From positions 124,001 through 188,000 of the forward strand of contig CBDEGK010000003.1 of the NCBI GenBank assembly GCA_965237855.1: a stretch of DNA of 64,000 nucleotides, read 5' to 3'. A program made the position numbers and the translations under genes. The DNA comes from CBDEGK01 sp965237855 (lineage in GTDB: Bacteria > Pseudomonadota > Gammaproteobacteria > Pseudomonadales > Halieaceae). The notes below the pieces were generated by a model that was given only the letters and a program-made list of their open reading frames with translations, had not been told where the DNA came from and ran no database searches. Shown here one piece after another: positions 15,715 through 24,777 of this stretch (its first letter is position 1; every line of letters begins with the position of its first letter).

Positions 15715-17670
15715 CTACCCCTTTACTTCCAACACTGGCTTCCCTGAATTAAGCCGGCTCAAATATTTCTGGATGGAGGCCAGCACACCCTCGGCATCCA
15801 AACCCACCCAGGCCAGTTGTTCCTCACGCTTGCCGTGCTCGACAAAGTCATCGGGCAGGCCCAGGTTCAGCACCGGCACCAGCACCGCTTCGCGCTGCAG
15901 TAGTTCCAGCACCCCAGCCCCGGCACCGCCGGCAATGGCATTGTCTTCCAGGGTCACGATCAGTTCACACGAACGCGCCAACTCCAATACCCGGGCTTCA
16001 TCCATGGGTTTAACCCAGCGCATGTCCACCACCGTGGCATCGAGCTTCTCCGCCGCATGCAATGCCGCCGGCAACAGCACCCCGAAATTCAAAATGGCCA
16101 CCTTCGCCCTACCCTCAGTAGCGGCCTCGCGAACCGTCACCGACTCTCCAATCGGCAACCGTGCCATCTCTTTCATGATGCGCACGCCGGTACCGGTGCC
16201 ACGGGGATAGCGCACCGCCGCCGGGCCATCGTGCATATAACAGGTGTACAGCAACTGCCGGCATTCGTTTTCATCCGAGGGCGCCGCCACCAGCAGATTG
16301 GGCAAGCAGCGCAAATAGGTGAGGTCATAGCTGCCGGCGTGGGTGGGGCCGTCTTCGCCCACCAAGCCAGCTCGGTCGAGGGCGAACAACACATCCAGCT
16401 GCTGTATGGCCACATCATGAATAAGCTGATCATAGCCGCGCTGCAGAAAGGTGGAATAAATTGCCAGCACCGGCTTGGCCCCTTCACAAGCCATGCCAGC
16501 AGCCAGGGTCACCGCGTGTTGTTCGGCTATGGCCACATCGTGATAGCGCTCCGGAAAACGCTCGGCAAACTCTACCATGCCCGAACCCTCGCCCATGGCC
16601 GGGGTAATACCAATCAGGCGATCATCCAGCAGCGCCATGTCACACAGCCAGCGCCCGAACACCGCCTGGTATTTGGGCTTCTTAGGGGGCGCAATAGGCT
16701 CGTCCTGAGTGGGAAGCTTGGGTTTGGGATCAATCTTGGTCAGCGCGTGATAGCCCACCGGGTCTTCCTCAGCGGGCAGGAAGCCCTTGCCCTTCATGGT
16801 GCGAATATGGAGGATCTGCGGCCCTTCCAGGTCTTTCATGTTTTCCAGCGTGTGCAACAACCCCGGCAGGTCGTGACCATCTATGGGGCCGATATAGTGC
16901 CAGCCCAGTTCTTCAAACAGGGTGCCCGGCGCCACCATGCCTTTCATGTGTTCCTCGGTAAGCTTGGCGAGGTCCCAGGCCGGCGGAATCTTTTCCAAAA
17001 TCTTCTTCGAGCCCGAGCGCATGGCGATATAGGTCTTTGAGGCCCAGATTTTCGCGAAATAGGTGCCCAGCCCACCGACGTTGTGACCAATACTCATCTG
17101 GTTGTCGTTCAACACCAGTAGCATATCGGGCCGCACATGGCCGGCATGGGCCATGGCTTCCAGGGCCATGCCGCCGGTCATGGCGCCATCGCCAATCACC
17201 GCTACTATCTTTTTCAGGTTCTCCTTTTTCGAGTCTTCGGCATTTTGGGCGGCAAGTGCCATCCCCAATGCGGCAGAGATAGACGTTGAGGAATGCCCCA
17301 CCCCAAAGGTATCGAATTCGCTCTCGGCGCGTTTCGGGAAGCCCGCCAAACCCCCGGCCTGGCGCATGGAACTCATCAAATCCCGACGGCCGGTGAGAAT
17401 CTTGTGGGGATAGGTTTGATGGCCCACATCCCACACTATGCGATCTGCAGGGGTGTCATAGAGATAGTGCAGGGCCAGGGTCAGCTCCACCACGCCCAAA
17501 CCGGCCCCAAAATGCCCGCCGGTCTGCCCCACACTCCACAACAGGTAGGCACGCAGTTCCTCCGCCAGCGCGACCAGCGCTTCAACAGTTAGCCCACGCA
17601 TATCCGCTGGCGACGAAATAGCATCCAGCAGGGGCGTTGAGGGCCGTATCAGGGGGATTTCCTTTAGCAT
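15715..17670 (-). CDS. dxs: 1-deoxy-D-xylulose-5-phosphate synthase
   Basis: A 651-residue thiamine-diphosphate enzyme condensing pyruvate and glyceraldehyde-3-phosphate, the first step of the MEP isoprenoid pathway. GGHFGAGLGVVELTLALHY and VWDVGHQTYPHKILTGR mark the N-terminus. GDGAMTGGMALEAMAHAG with DNQMSI is the ThDP/Mg motif. AIAEQHAVTLAAGMACEG and LDRAGLVGEDGPTHAG mark the central domain. Length is normal and the start MLKEIPLIRP fits. It normally follows ispA directly; here galE, the amidase and a TA pair intervene. No convincing terminator was seen. Confidence 0.96.
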   Translation of the reverse strand: MLKEIPLIRPSTPLLDAISSPADMRGLTVEALVALAEELRAYLLWSVGQTGGHFGAGLGVVELTLALHYLYDTPADRIVWDVGHQTYPHKILTGRRDLMSSMRQAGGLAGFPKRAESEFDTFGVGHSSTSISAALGMALAAQNAEDSKKENLKKIVAVIGDGAMTGGMALEAMAHAGHVRPDMLLVLNDNQMSIGHNVGGLGTYFAKIWASKTYIAMRSGSKKILEKIPPAWDLAKLTEEHMKGMVAPGTLFEELGWHYIGPIDGHDLPGLLHTLENMKDLEGPQILHIRTMKGKGFLPAEEDPVGYHALTKIDPKPKLPTQDEPIAPPKKPKYQAVFGRWLCDMALLDDRLIGITPAMGEGSGMVEFAERFPERYHDVAIAEQHAVTLAAGMACEGAKPVLAIYSTFLQRGYDQLIHDVAIQQLDVLFALDRAGLVGEDGPTHAGSYDLTYLRCLPNLLVAAPSDENECRQLLYTCYMHDGPAAVRYPRGTGTGVRIMKEMARLPIGESVTVREAATEGRAKVAILNFGVLLPAALHAAEKLDATVVDMRWVKPMDEARVLELARSCELIVTLEDNAIAGGAGAGVLELLQREAVLVPVLNLGLPDDFVEHGKREEQLAWVGLDAEGVLASIQKYLSRLNSGKPVLEVKG

Positions 17671-18429
17671 GGGGGGATTTTACCTCAAAGCAGCATTAAA
17701 CCCACACCAACTAATAGACCACCCCATTGGCTATAAAGTCCAGAAAGAAAGGTCCCGACCAGGGATGAATCAGTGGCAAATTTGAATGGGCAGGAAGTAA
17801 GCGTGTACTAACATCGCTGTGAAGAACGATGTCCTCAATTCCCGCGGAACAAAATTCCTCGCCGGATAATGACAAGATAGACTTCCGGATACAATACTTC
17901 ACCGGGATATTGGGCCGCTTGTGAGCGGCATCAAAGACTAGTAACTTAAAATATCAGGAAGAACCGCTGGATTATCCCATCACTACACTCATTCGCGTTG
18001 TTATTCACGACTTTGCCAGACATTCCAGATGCAATTCAAGCACCAGCGCGCTATAAACAGTCTAGCTGATACGGCAGAGTCTCCAAAAATTTCTCATTCA
18101 CCGGCCACCTGATTGTTTAGCATTACTTCATCATGGAGAAACGTCTCATCCACGCGGTCGACCTTGCCATTCCAATTTCAGAAGCTTTCGATACCTACAT
18201 GACGGAGATCAGTGTCGCCAGTGGATTTATCACAAAGAACCGGCGTGGTGCTGTTATCAACGCAGGTGATAGCGCGCAGTGCGGTCGCGATTGGCGCACT
18301 AGACGACGGATCTCACAGCGCGGAAAGTGGGAAACGTGCGCGACACGTTTACTGGGCGCACTTTCAATATTCAAAAAATCAGGTCAAACTTCGAAATAGT
18401 TTTAAAAAACTGGACACACGAGGATACCA
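17671..18429. other. Gene-poor, AT-richer gap between dxs and the glycan island
   Basis: About 760 bp with no supported gene. Two short open frames exist (17711-17902 minus, 18133-18399 plus), but neither resembles a known protein. The plus one has a somewhat coding-like composition and could be a gene remnant. The small hairpin GCCGCT ... AGCGGC at about 17914-17929 lacks a T-run. This stretch is the left boundary of the accessory island. Confidence 0.4.
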
Positions 18430-19401
18430 ATGAAAAAAGTCGCCGTTTGCGGAGCCGGTGGATTTATCGGCAGCCATTTGGTTAATCGGTTGAAGGGAGA
18501 AGGCTGCTGGGTTAGAGGCATAGACCTTAAGCATCCTGAATTTTCAGAAACGACGGCCGATGACTTTATCATCGGTGATCTCCGCAACTACCAGACCTGC
18601 CAACAGACATTTGACCAGATCTTCGACGAGGTCTACCAATTGGCAGCAGACATGGGCGGAGCTGGCTTCGTTTTTACAGGAGATAACGATGCGGAGATAA
18701 TGCATAACTCAGCTTTGTGCAACTTAAATGTACTTGAAACCTGTCGAATACAGGGGATCAAGCGCATCTTCTACTCCTCCTCGGCGTGCATGTACCCTGA
18801 ACACAACCAGATGGATCCCGAAAATCCACTGTGCTCGGAGGATTCAGCCTATCCCGCCAATCCTGACAGCGAATATGGCTGGGAGAAGCTATTCAGCGAG
18901 CGCCTATACCTCGCCTATGGGCGAAACCATGATATGGAGGTGAGGGTAGCTCGCTTCCACAACATCTTTGGCGAAGAAGGCACCTGGAGGGGTGGCCGCG
19001 AAAAATCACCGGCCGCTTTCTGCAGAAAAGTTGCTGAAGCTGAAGATGGCGGCACTATCGAAATGTGGGGCGATGGCGACCAGACCCGCTCTTTTCTACA
19101 CGTGAACGACTGTATTGAGGGCGTCCTCCGTCTGACTAAAAGTGAATGGGAGGGCCCCGTTAATATTGGATCTGAAGAAATGGTGTCGATCAACCAGCTC
19201 GCAGAAATGGTCATGGATATCGCAGGCAAAAAGCTGAACATCGAGCACATCGACGGTCCTCTAGGCGTTCGCGGTCGAAATTCCGACAACCGGTTAATTG
19301 AAGAAAAACTAAATTGGAAGCCGAAGCTATCTCTTCGTCAGGGTCTAGAGCTCACCTATCCGTGGATCAAGAAGCAGGTGAAGGCTGCAAAAGCTGTCTA
19401 G
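18430..19401 (+). CDS. GDP-mannose 3,5-epimerase-like NAD-dependent epimerase
   Basis: An extended SDR of 323 residues. VCGAGGFIGSHLVNRL is the Rossmann start, LAADMGGAGFVFTGDND and SSSACMYPEHNQM contain the expected Cys, YGWEK is the YxxxK motif, and FHNIFGEEGTWRGGREKSP, MWGDGDQTRSF, VNIGSEEMVSINQLAEM and GVRGRNSDN are characteristic of GME. GME converts GDP-mannose to GDP-L-galactose and GDP-L-gulose; it is best known from plant ascorbate synthesis but also occurs in bacterial polysaccharide loci. It opens the island and probably provides a rare sugar donor. Confidence 0.88.
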   Translation: MKKVAVCGAGGFIGSHLVNRLKGEGCWVRGIDLKHPEFSETTADDFIIGDLRNYQTCQQTFDQIFDEVYQLAADMGGAGFVFTGDNDAEIMHNSALCNLNVLETCRIQGIKRIFYSSSACMYPEHNQMDPENPLCSEDSAYPANPDSEYGWEKLFSERLYLAYGRNHDMEVRVARFHNIFGEEGTWRGGREKSPAAFCRKVAEAEDGGTIEMWGDGDQTRSFLHVNDCIEGVLRLTKSEWEGPVNIGSEEMVSINQLAEMVMDIAGKKLNIEHIDGPLGVRGRNSDNRLIEEKLNWKPKLSLRQGLELTYPWIKKQVKAAKAV

Positions 19402-19556
19402 CGGACCGAAATCAAATCGCTGGCAATAGAAACTTAACTATTGGGGTACACTCAATATTCCTGTTGGTTGAGATCAGATCATCAAAGCACTATGATAAAT
19501 TTGGAATTGGCCGCCATTGATCACTTTTCCTAAAATCAATTATTTGAAATTCGCGT

Positions 19557-20144
19557 ATGCATGCCACGCCTTGCATTGTTAATGTTGGGCTGCCTCGAAC
19601 AGGCACTAGCTCCTTCGCCCGGGCAACTACCTTTCTCGGCTTCAAATCCTTGCATATATGGCATCAGGGTGAGTGGGAACCCGAGATCTTGGCCAGGTTC
19701 AGAGCGAATGATCCCGAATGCAGGCGCGTAATTAGTCAGTTTCACACCCTCTCAGATACTCCCTTCTATTCACTGAGGGACACGTTCGAAACCCATTATC
19801 CAGGCACGCTAATTCTATACACAACAAGACCTAAAGAAGATTGGATTCGCAGCATGCTAAGGCACAAATTGGCTGGCGGAGTTTTTTTGAGCCAGCTTTA
19901 CAATCTGAACTGTGCCCCACCCTACACGGAGGCTAACACCGCTGAATTGGGAAGGTTGTATGATGAGCATCACGAGCGCGTCTGCTATGACCTTCCGTCC
20001 ATAGACCTACAGAGTGACAATCATAGAGAGAAATGGAAATTAATTTGTTCCGCCTTACCAAATGCAGAGTCTTGCCTCGCGCTCACAGAGAGCCAACCCT
20101 GGCCTCACACGAATAATTCAACCAACGAAAGTCCTGCGATGTAA
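19557..20144 (+). CDS. Sulfotransferase-like P-loop protein
   Basis: A 195-residue protein of the sulfotransferase superfamily (Sulfotransf_4/PF17784-like). VGLPRTGTSSFARAT is the 5'-phosphosulfate loop for PAPS. YPGTLILYTTRPKEDWIRSM corresponds to the 3'-phosphate-binding strand and helix. The C-terminal PWPHTNN matches the end of these proteins, so it looks complete. It likely transfers sulfate from PAPS to a glycan or protein hydroxyl, perhaps decorating the island's product (inference). Its 3' end is 25 bp from the convergent ABC gene. Confidence 0.75.
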   Translation: MHATPCIVNVGLPRTGTSSFARATTFLGFKSLHIWHQGEWEPEILARFRANDPECRRVISQFHTLSDTPFYSLRDTFETHYPGTLILYTTRPKEDWIRSMLRHKLAGGVFLSQLYNLNCAPPYTEANTAELGRLYDEHHERVCYDLPSIDLQSDNHREKWKLICSALPNAESCLALTESQPWPHTNNSTNESPAM

Positions 20145-20169
20145 CCCGACAGACCAACACATTCCAAGG

Positions 20170-21873
20170 CTATGTCTTTACTGGTGTTCGCTCTTGTCTT
20201 CCCAGTGCTGCTTCGGAAAAAATATCGGGCATATCATCAAATCTCACTACCTGTCCGTCCTGCATAACCAGCACCTTATCCATCACGGACAATATAGCCC
20301 TGCGGTGAGTGACGACAATCAAAGTGACTTGTTCTTGCTTTAACCTTCTTACAGTCTCAGTTAGCGCCTGCTCGCCAGCTTCATCTAGATTTGAATTTGG
20401 TTCATCCAACACCACAAGTTTTGGATTTCCGTAAATCGCTCGCGCTAACCCCACACGCTGCCTCTGGCCAGCAGAGAGGGCACCAGCGGATTGTCCGATG
20501 ACCGTATCGTACCCATCAGGCTGGCTCAAAATCATTTCATGAACGCCGACGAGTTTCGCTGCATTAACAACCCTCTCTGACTCCACCAGCCCAAATCTAC
20601 AGATATTTTCAGCGATGGTTCCTCTGAACAATTCTATATCCTGGGGCAAATAACCAACATGTGGCCCCATTTGGTGCCGATCAATATGCCTGACATCCGC
20701 CCCATCCAATCGTACCGCGCCGACCTGCACCGGCCATATACCTAAAACAGCGCGAGCAAGACAGGATTTACCCGCAGCACTCGGTCCAATCACCGCCATT
20801 GACGAGCCTGCTTCAAGAAAAAAATTCACTCCCCTTATTACCGGCACATTCGAACCAGGGGGTGTCATAAATATCCCTTCCACGGACAGCTCGCCTATCG
20901 GTTCAGGCAACTTCATCACGTCTGCCTTCTGCGGATTCGCACTCAATAACCCATCTAGCTGATTAAACTGCATTCTTGCAAGCTGAAACCCCTTCCAACC
21001 ACCCACCAGTTGATCTACAGGCGCAAGCGCTCGACCAAGCAAAATGGATCCTGCGACCATCATTCCAGGGCTAATTTTCTGATTCATTGCAAGATAAGCG
21101 CCCATGCACAGTGCAAGAGATTGGAGCATGATACGCAGAACCTTTGAAAGAGCTGTCAGCTTGACCGCAATTTCACTTGCGTCGGACTGCAAGCGTATCA
21201 CGGCCTGATTGCGGACCAGCCAACGCGCAAGAAAGCTTGGCATCATCCCCATTGATTCGATTACCTCGGCGTTGCGTATATTTTCTGACGCAAATTCGGT
21301 AACCCACGCAGCCTCCTTGTTTGCTTCCACCAATTTGGCCTCTGTCGATCTCTGATTAAGAATGGCGAGTCCGGTTAGCAGCAGAGCACTGACAACGGCG
21401 AGGTAGCCAAAATACGGATGGAAAAGGAACATTACACCAATATATAGGGGAATCCATGGTGCATCGAAGAATCCATTGAGACCTGACCCAGTCAAGAACT
21501 GCCGCAAATTGGTCAGCGCACTCAGTGGCTGAGAACCCGCCTGCGTTGGCCCGGCTATCAGGGAATGCCGGTAGCTCGCCTGAAAAACTCGTTCCGCAAG
21601 TAATTCATCAACTTTTGCGCTCGCGCGGACCATGATCTGACCCCTCACCCAATCCAATGCTCCCATAGACGCAAGTAGAAGAAGCATAATCAGGGTCAAC
21701 ATCCATAATGTTGTTTCACTTCGACTCCCAAGCGCGCGGTCAAAGATCTGCAACATATAGATGGGCGGCACAAGGAAAAGAATGTTGATGAAGAAGCTGA
21801 ATCCAAATGCGGAGTAGAAATAGGGTCGTGCAGGGGCTAGTTCCTGCATCAACACAGAATCTTGTACTCTCAT
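20170..21873 (-). CDS. Type I secretion ABC transporter/permease (PrtD family)
   Basis: About 567 residues. The N-terminal part has transmembrane helices opening PYFYSAFGFSFFINILFLVP and LQIFDRALGSRSETTLWML, typical of PrtD/RsaD-like type I exporters. The C-terminal ABC domain has GPSAAGKSCLARAVLGIWP (Walker A), LSAGQRQRVGLARAIYG (signature), LVVLDEPNSNLD (Walker B) and VVTHR (H-loop). No peptidase C39 domain is present, fitting substrates with C-terminal uncleaved signals. The ATG at 21873, 8 nt after AAGGA, is preferred. No membrane-fusion (HlyD) or TolC gene is adjacent. The best local substrate is the DUF4214 repeat protein at 30.4-34.7 kb. Confidence 0.88.
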   Translation of the reverse strand: MRVQDSVLMQELAPARPYFYSAFGFSFFINILFLVPPIYMLQIFDRALGSRSETTLWMLTLIMLLLLASMGALDWVRGQIMVRASAKVDELLAERVFQASYRHSLIAGPTQAGSQPLSALTNLRQFLTGSGLNGFFDAPWIPLYIGVMFLFHPYFGYLAVVSALLLTGLAILNQRSTEAKLVEANKEAAWVTEFASENIRNAEVIESMGMMPSFLARWLVRNQAVIRLQSDASEIAVKLTALSKVLRIMLQSLALCMGAYLAMNQKISPGMMVAGSILLGRALAPVDQLVGGWKGFQLARMQFNQLDGLLSANPQKADVMKLPEPIGELSVEGIFMTPPGSNVPVIRGVNFFLEAGSSMAVIGPSAAGKSCLARAVLGIWPVQVGAVRLDGADVRHIDRHQMGPHVGYLPQDIELFRGTIAENICRFGLVESERVVNAAKLVGVHEMILSQPDGYDTVIGQSAGALSAGQRQRVGLARAIYGNPKLVVLDEPNSNLDEAGEQALTETVRRLKQEQVTLIVVTHRRAILSVMDKVLVMQDGQVVRFDDMPDIFSEAALGRQERTPVKT

Positions 21874-21968
21874 TTTCATTCCTTTTCCAACTTTGACATG
21901 CCAACAGTCTTCGGGACATGTAACCATTATGGACAGATTTTTTGCATTTCAATAGCTCGAAAGCAATA

Positions 21969-23975
21969 ATGTGGCAGCCCTATCAGAAGTGGAAGCGATT
22001 GGTGCCATCAAACATTGACCAAACTTTGGCCATAATACAAAGCCATCTAGACAAAGGTGACGAAGCCAATGCTGAAAAACTACTCAGAGAAGCACTTGAG
22101 GATTCCCCCCAGAAGAAATTTGCAGCTGAAGAACTGAGAAGGCTCAAGCTGTTGTTAAGAGAGAAGTTTCCCGGCTACAGCGAGCCCACGACAACTCAAA
22201 TACAAAAACTCATCGATCTCTACGACAAGGGCGAACTATCGAAAGTTATTGAACATGCCCTCGCATTAACAGATCTGTTTCCAAACGCTGCGGTGCTTCA
22301 CAATATTCTGGGAGCAGCAAACTCCGGACTTCGTCACTATGAAGCGGCAATACTCAATTATCGCAAGCTTATGCAAATCAAACCCGATTATGCTGAAGCC
22401 TACAACTACATGGGGATTGCCCTGCAAGAATGTGGCAACCAGGTGGCCGCCATTGAAAATTTCGAGAAAGCCCTCGCTATTAAACCGAACCTGGCGGAAG
22501 CCTATTACAACCTGGGCGCATCACTTAGAGAGAAGGGCGACCTTGAAGCTGCAGCAGACAGTTACCTCAAAGCTATAGAGCTCAAGCCGGATTATGCTGA
22601 GGCCTACAATAATCTGGGGATCACGCAAAAGCGCAGGGGCAACCTTAGTGCCGCTATTGATTGCTACAATCAGGCTCTAGTGCTCAATCCCGACAATCCA
22701 GAGGCCTACCACAATAGGGGCCTGGCACTGAGCGAAGCGGGCGATCTCGACGCCGCTATAAGCAGTTACACCCATGCAATAAGCATCAAGCCTCACTATG
22801 CGGAGGCCTGTAACAATTTGGGCGTGGCCCTGAGAGCAAAACGCCATCTCGAGGCAGCTATTGACGCTTATACCAAGGCATTGCAAATCAACCCAGAGTA
22901 TTTGGATGCCCACATAAACATGGGAAATTGTCTACGGGATACTGGCAAATTAGTCGCCGCAGTAGACAGTTACGCCAGCGCAATCAATCTGGACAACGAC
23001 AGCGCAGATGCACACTTCAATCTATCTTTGACTTGGCTACTCCAGGGCGAATATGAGAAGGGTTGGGCTGAATATGAATGGAGATTACGACGGGAAAACA
23101 CTGCCAATTATAGCGATCATCCCAGCCCTCGGTGGAATCGCCAGTCGGTGAGGGGCAAGTCGCTTCTGTTACTCGCAGAACAGGGTTTAGGAGATATGAT
23201 TCAAACCATCTATTACGCCAAACAACTAAAATCCTTAGGCGCGCAGCTTTTTGTTGAGTGCAAGAAACCCCTGATTCCCCTATTCGGATTGTGCGAGCAT
23301 ATCGATGTTCTGATTCCTGAGGGTGCTCCACTACCACCAGCAGATTATCATGCACCCATGATGAGCTTACCCGGCATTCTCGGGGAGAGCTTTTCAGCCC
23401 GTGCCAACACCGAGCCCTATCTCCAGGCAGATCCAGAGTTCATTACAAAATGGGCACACCATCTAGGCTCAATCGAGGCCTACAAAATCGGCATCGCCTG
23501 GCAAGGCTCAACCACCTTTGTCGACGATCAGTGGCGCTCGTTCCCCCTGCAGAATTTCAGCTCAATCGCCGGCCTGAGCGATACTTCCCTGGTGAGTCTA
23601 CAGAAGGGAATTGAGGGCAGAAGCCAGATCGATTCTTTTTGCGAAACCAGCCAGTTACTCGATTTCGGCGAGGATCTCGACAGAGGCCGTCCCTTCATGG
23701 ATACGGCGGGCATAATGATGAACGTGGATCTGGTAATCACCTCATGCACGAGCATAGCGCATCTTGCTGGCTCGCTGGGCGTACCAACCTGGGTGATCCT
23801 GGGAGAGAACGCCGATTGGCGCTGGTTGTTAGATCGTGAAGACAGCCCCTGGTACCCTAATGTACGATTGTTTCGTCAACAGAAACGAGGAAATTGGGAA
23901 GAGGTGTTTGCACGCGTAACCATGGAACTTCAACTCATGATAAATGGCCCGAATAACACTCGGTCATCCTTCTGA
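21969..23975 (+). CDS. TPR protein with C-terminal GT9/heptosyltransferase-like domain
   Basis: About 668 residues. A short N-terminal helical module is followed by about eight TPR units (residues about 85-365; repeats of the YAEAYNNLG...GDLEAAIxxYxKALxIKPD type). The C-terminal 280 residues resemble the GT-B half found in TPR-linked, heptosyltransferase-like proteins: LLLLAEQGLGDMIQTIYYAK, KIGIAWQGSTTF, DLVITSCTSIAHLAGSLGVP and TWVILGENADWRW. A TTG at 21942 would add nine residues; ATG 21969 is preferred. It is divergent from the exporter, with under 100 bp between. The N-terminal module is similar to that of the giant GT41 protein downstream, so the two are relatives. Donor unknown. Confidence 0.8.
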   Translation: MWQPYQKWKRLVPSNIDQTLAIIQSHLDKGDEANAEKLLREALEDSPQKKFAAEELRRLKLLLREKFPGYSEPTTTQIQKLIDLYDKGELSKVIEHALALTDLFPNAAVLHNILGAANSGLRHYEAAILNYRKLMQIKPDYAEAYNYMGIALQECGNQVAAIENFEKALAIKPNLAEAYYNLGASLREKGDLEAAADSYLKAIELKPDYAEAYNNLGITQKRRGNLSAAIDCYNQALVLNPDNPEAYHNRGLALSEAGDLDAAISSYTHAISIKPHYAEACNNLGVALRAKRHLEAAIDAYTKALQINPEYLDAHINMGNCLRDTGKLVAAVDSYASAINLDNDSADAHFNLSLTWLLQGEYEKGWAEYEWRLRRENTANYSDHPSPRWNRQSVRGKSLLLLAEQGLGDMIQTIYYAKQLKSLGAQLFVECKKPLIPLFGLCEHIDVLIPEGAPLPPADYHAPMMSLPGILGESFSARANTEPYLQADPEFITKWAHHLGSIEAYKIGIAWQGSTTFVDDQWRSFPLQNFSSIAGLSDTSLVSLQKGIEGRSQIDSFCETSQLLDFGEDLDRGRPFMDTAGIMMNVDLVITSCTSIAHLAGSLGVPTWVILGENADWRWLLDREDSPWYPNVRLFRQQKRGNWEEVFARVTMELQLMINGPNNTRSSF

Positions 23976-24063
23976 CTGCAAAATCAAATAAGCGACCTGA
24001 TCGCGCTATACTCTGCCTCGAATCAGAGCTTTATAAACACAAGCAACCCGGAGCGATTGACCC

Positions 24064-24630
24064 ATGCACAAACCGCTGAAGTTGAACCTGGGGTGCGGCG
24101 AAAATCACAAGGCTGGGTACGTTAACGTAGACAAATTTGGTCTACCGGACGTGCAATTTGACCTGGAGACATTACCCTGGCCCTGGGAGGACTCCAGCGT
24201 AGACGAGATTGTTCTGGAGCATGTCTTGGAGCACCTCGGACAGCATACCGATGTTTACCTGAATATTATTAAAGAGATATACCGGGTATGCAGCGATCAG
24301 GCCTTGGTCTATATCGTGGTTCCCCATCCAAGGCATGACGACTTTATCACCGACCCCACCCATGTGCGGAAAATTACCCCTGAAGGGTTTGGGATGTTTT
24401 CAAAAAAGAACAACGAACATTGGATCAAGGATGGCCACAGCAATACTCCACTGGGAATCTATCTGGGAGTCGATTTCGAGATAACATACTCTAGCTTTAT
24501 TCCGGACCCGGCCTGGGAGAAGCTTCTCAACGGGAAAATCACTGAAGCAGAATTATATGAAGCCGCCAACAGGTACAATAACGTGATTCGGGAAATTCGA
24601 ATTATTGCTAAAGTTGTGAAAGACGAATAG
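24064..24630 (+). CDS. Class I SAM-dependent methyltransferase
   Basis: A 188-residue methyltransferase. KLNLGCGENHKAGYVNVDKF is the SAM-binding motif I, FDLETLPWPWEDSSVDEIVL and EHVLEHLGQ are motifs II-III in the style of Methyltransf_11 proteins in polysaccharide loci, and VVPHPRHDDFITDPTHVRKI follows. Acceptor unknown; a sugar or the neighbouring repeat protein are possible. It lies between the two TPR glycosyltransferase genes on the same strand. Confidence 0.8.
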   Translation: MHKPLKLNLGCGENHKAGYVNVDKFGLPDVQFDLETLPWPWEDSSVDEIVLEHVLEHLGQHTDVYLNIIKEIYRVCSDQALVYIVVPHPRHDDFITDPTHVRKITPEGFGMFSKKNNEHWIKDGHSNTPLGIYLGVDFEITYSSFIPDPAWEKLLNGKITEAELYEAANRYNNVIREIRIIAKVVKDE

Positions 24631-24777
24631 TTACTAAACACGGACACTTGTCGATCGGATCAGGCTTTACATTTATGCAGAGAATTTACCATGGACCATT
24701 TATCTCCCCGAACCACCTCACAAGCAGATAATTAAATCGCATGGTGTCATGATCTCATTCGCGCCTGGAGCTATCAC

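Noticed and set aside
17711..17902. 63-codon minus-strand frame downstream-side of dxs
   Set aside because: No recognisable motif and poor coding character.
18133..18399. 88-codon open frame upstream of the GME gene
   Set aside because: No family resemblance, no clear ribosome site and no conserved partner; at most a gene remnant.
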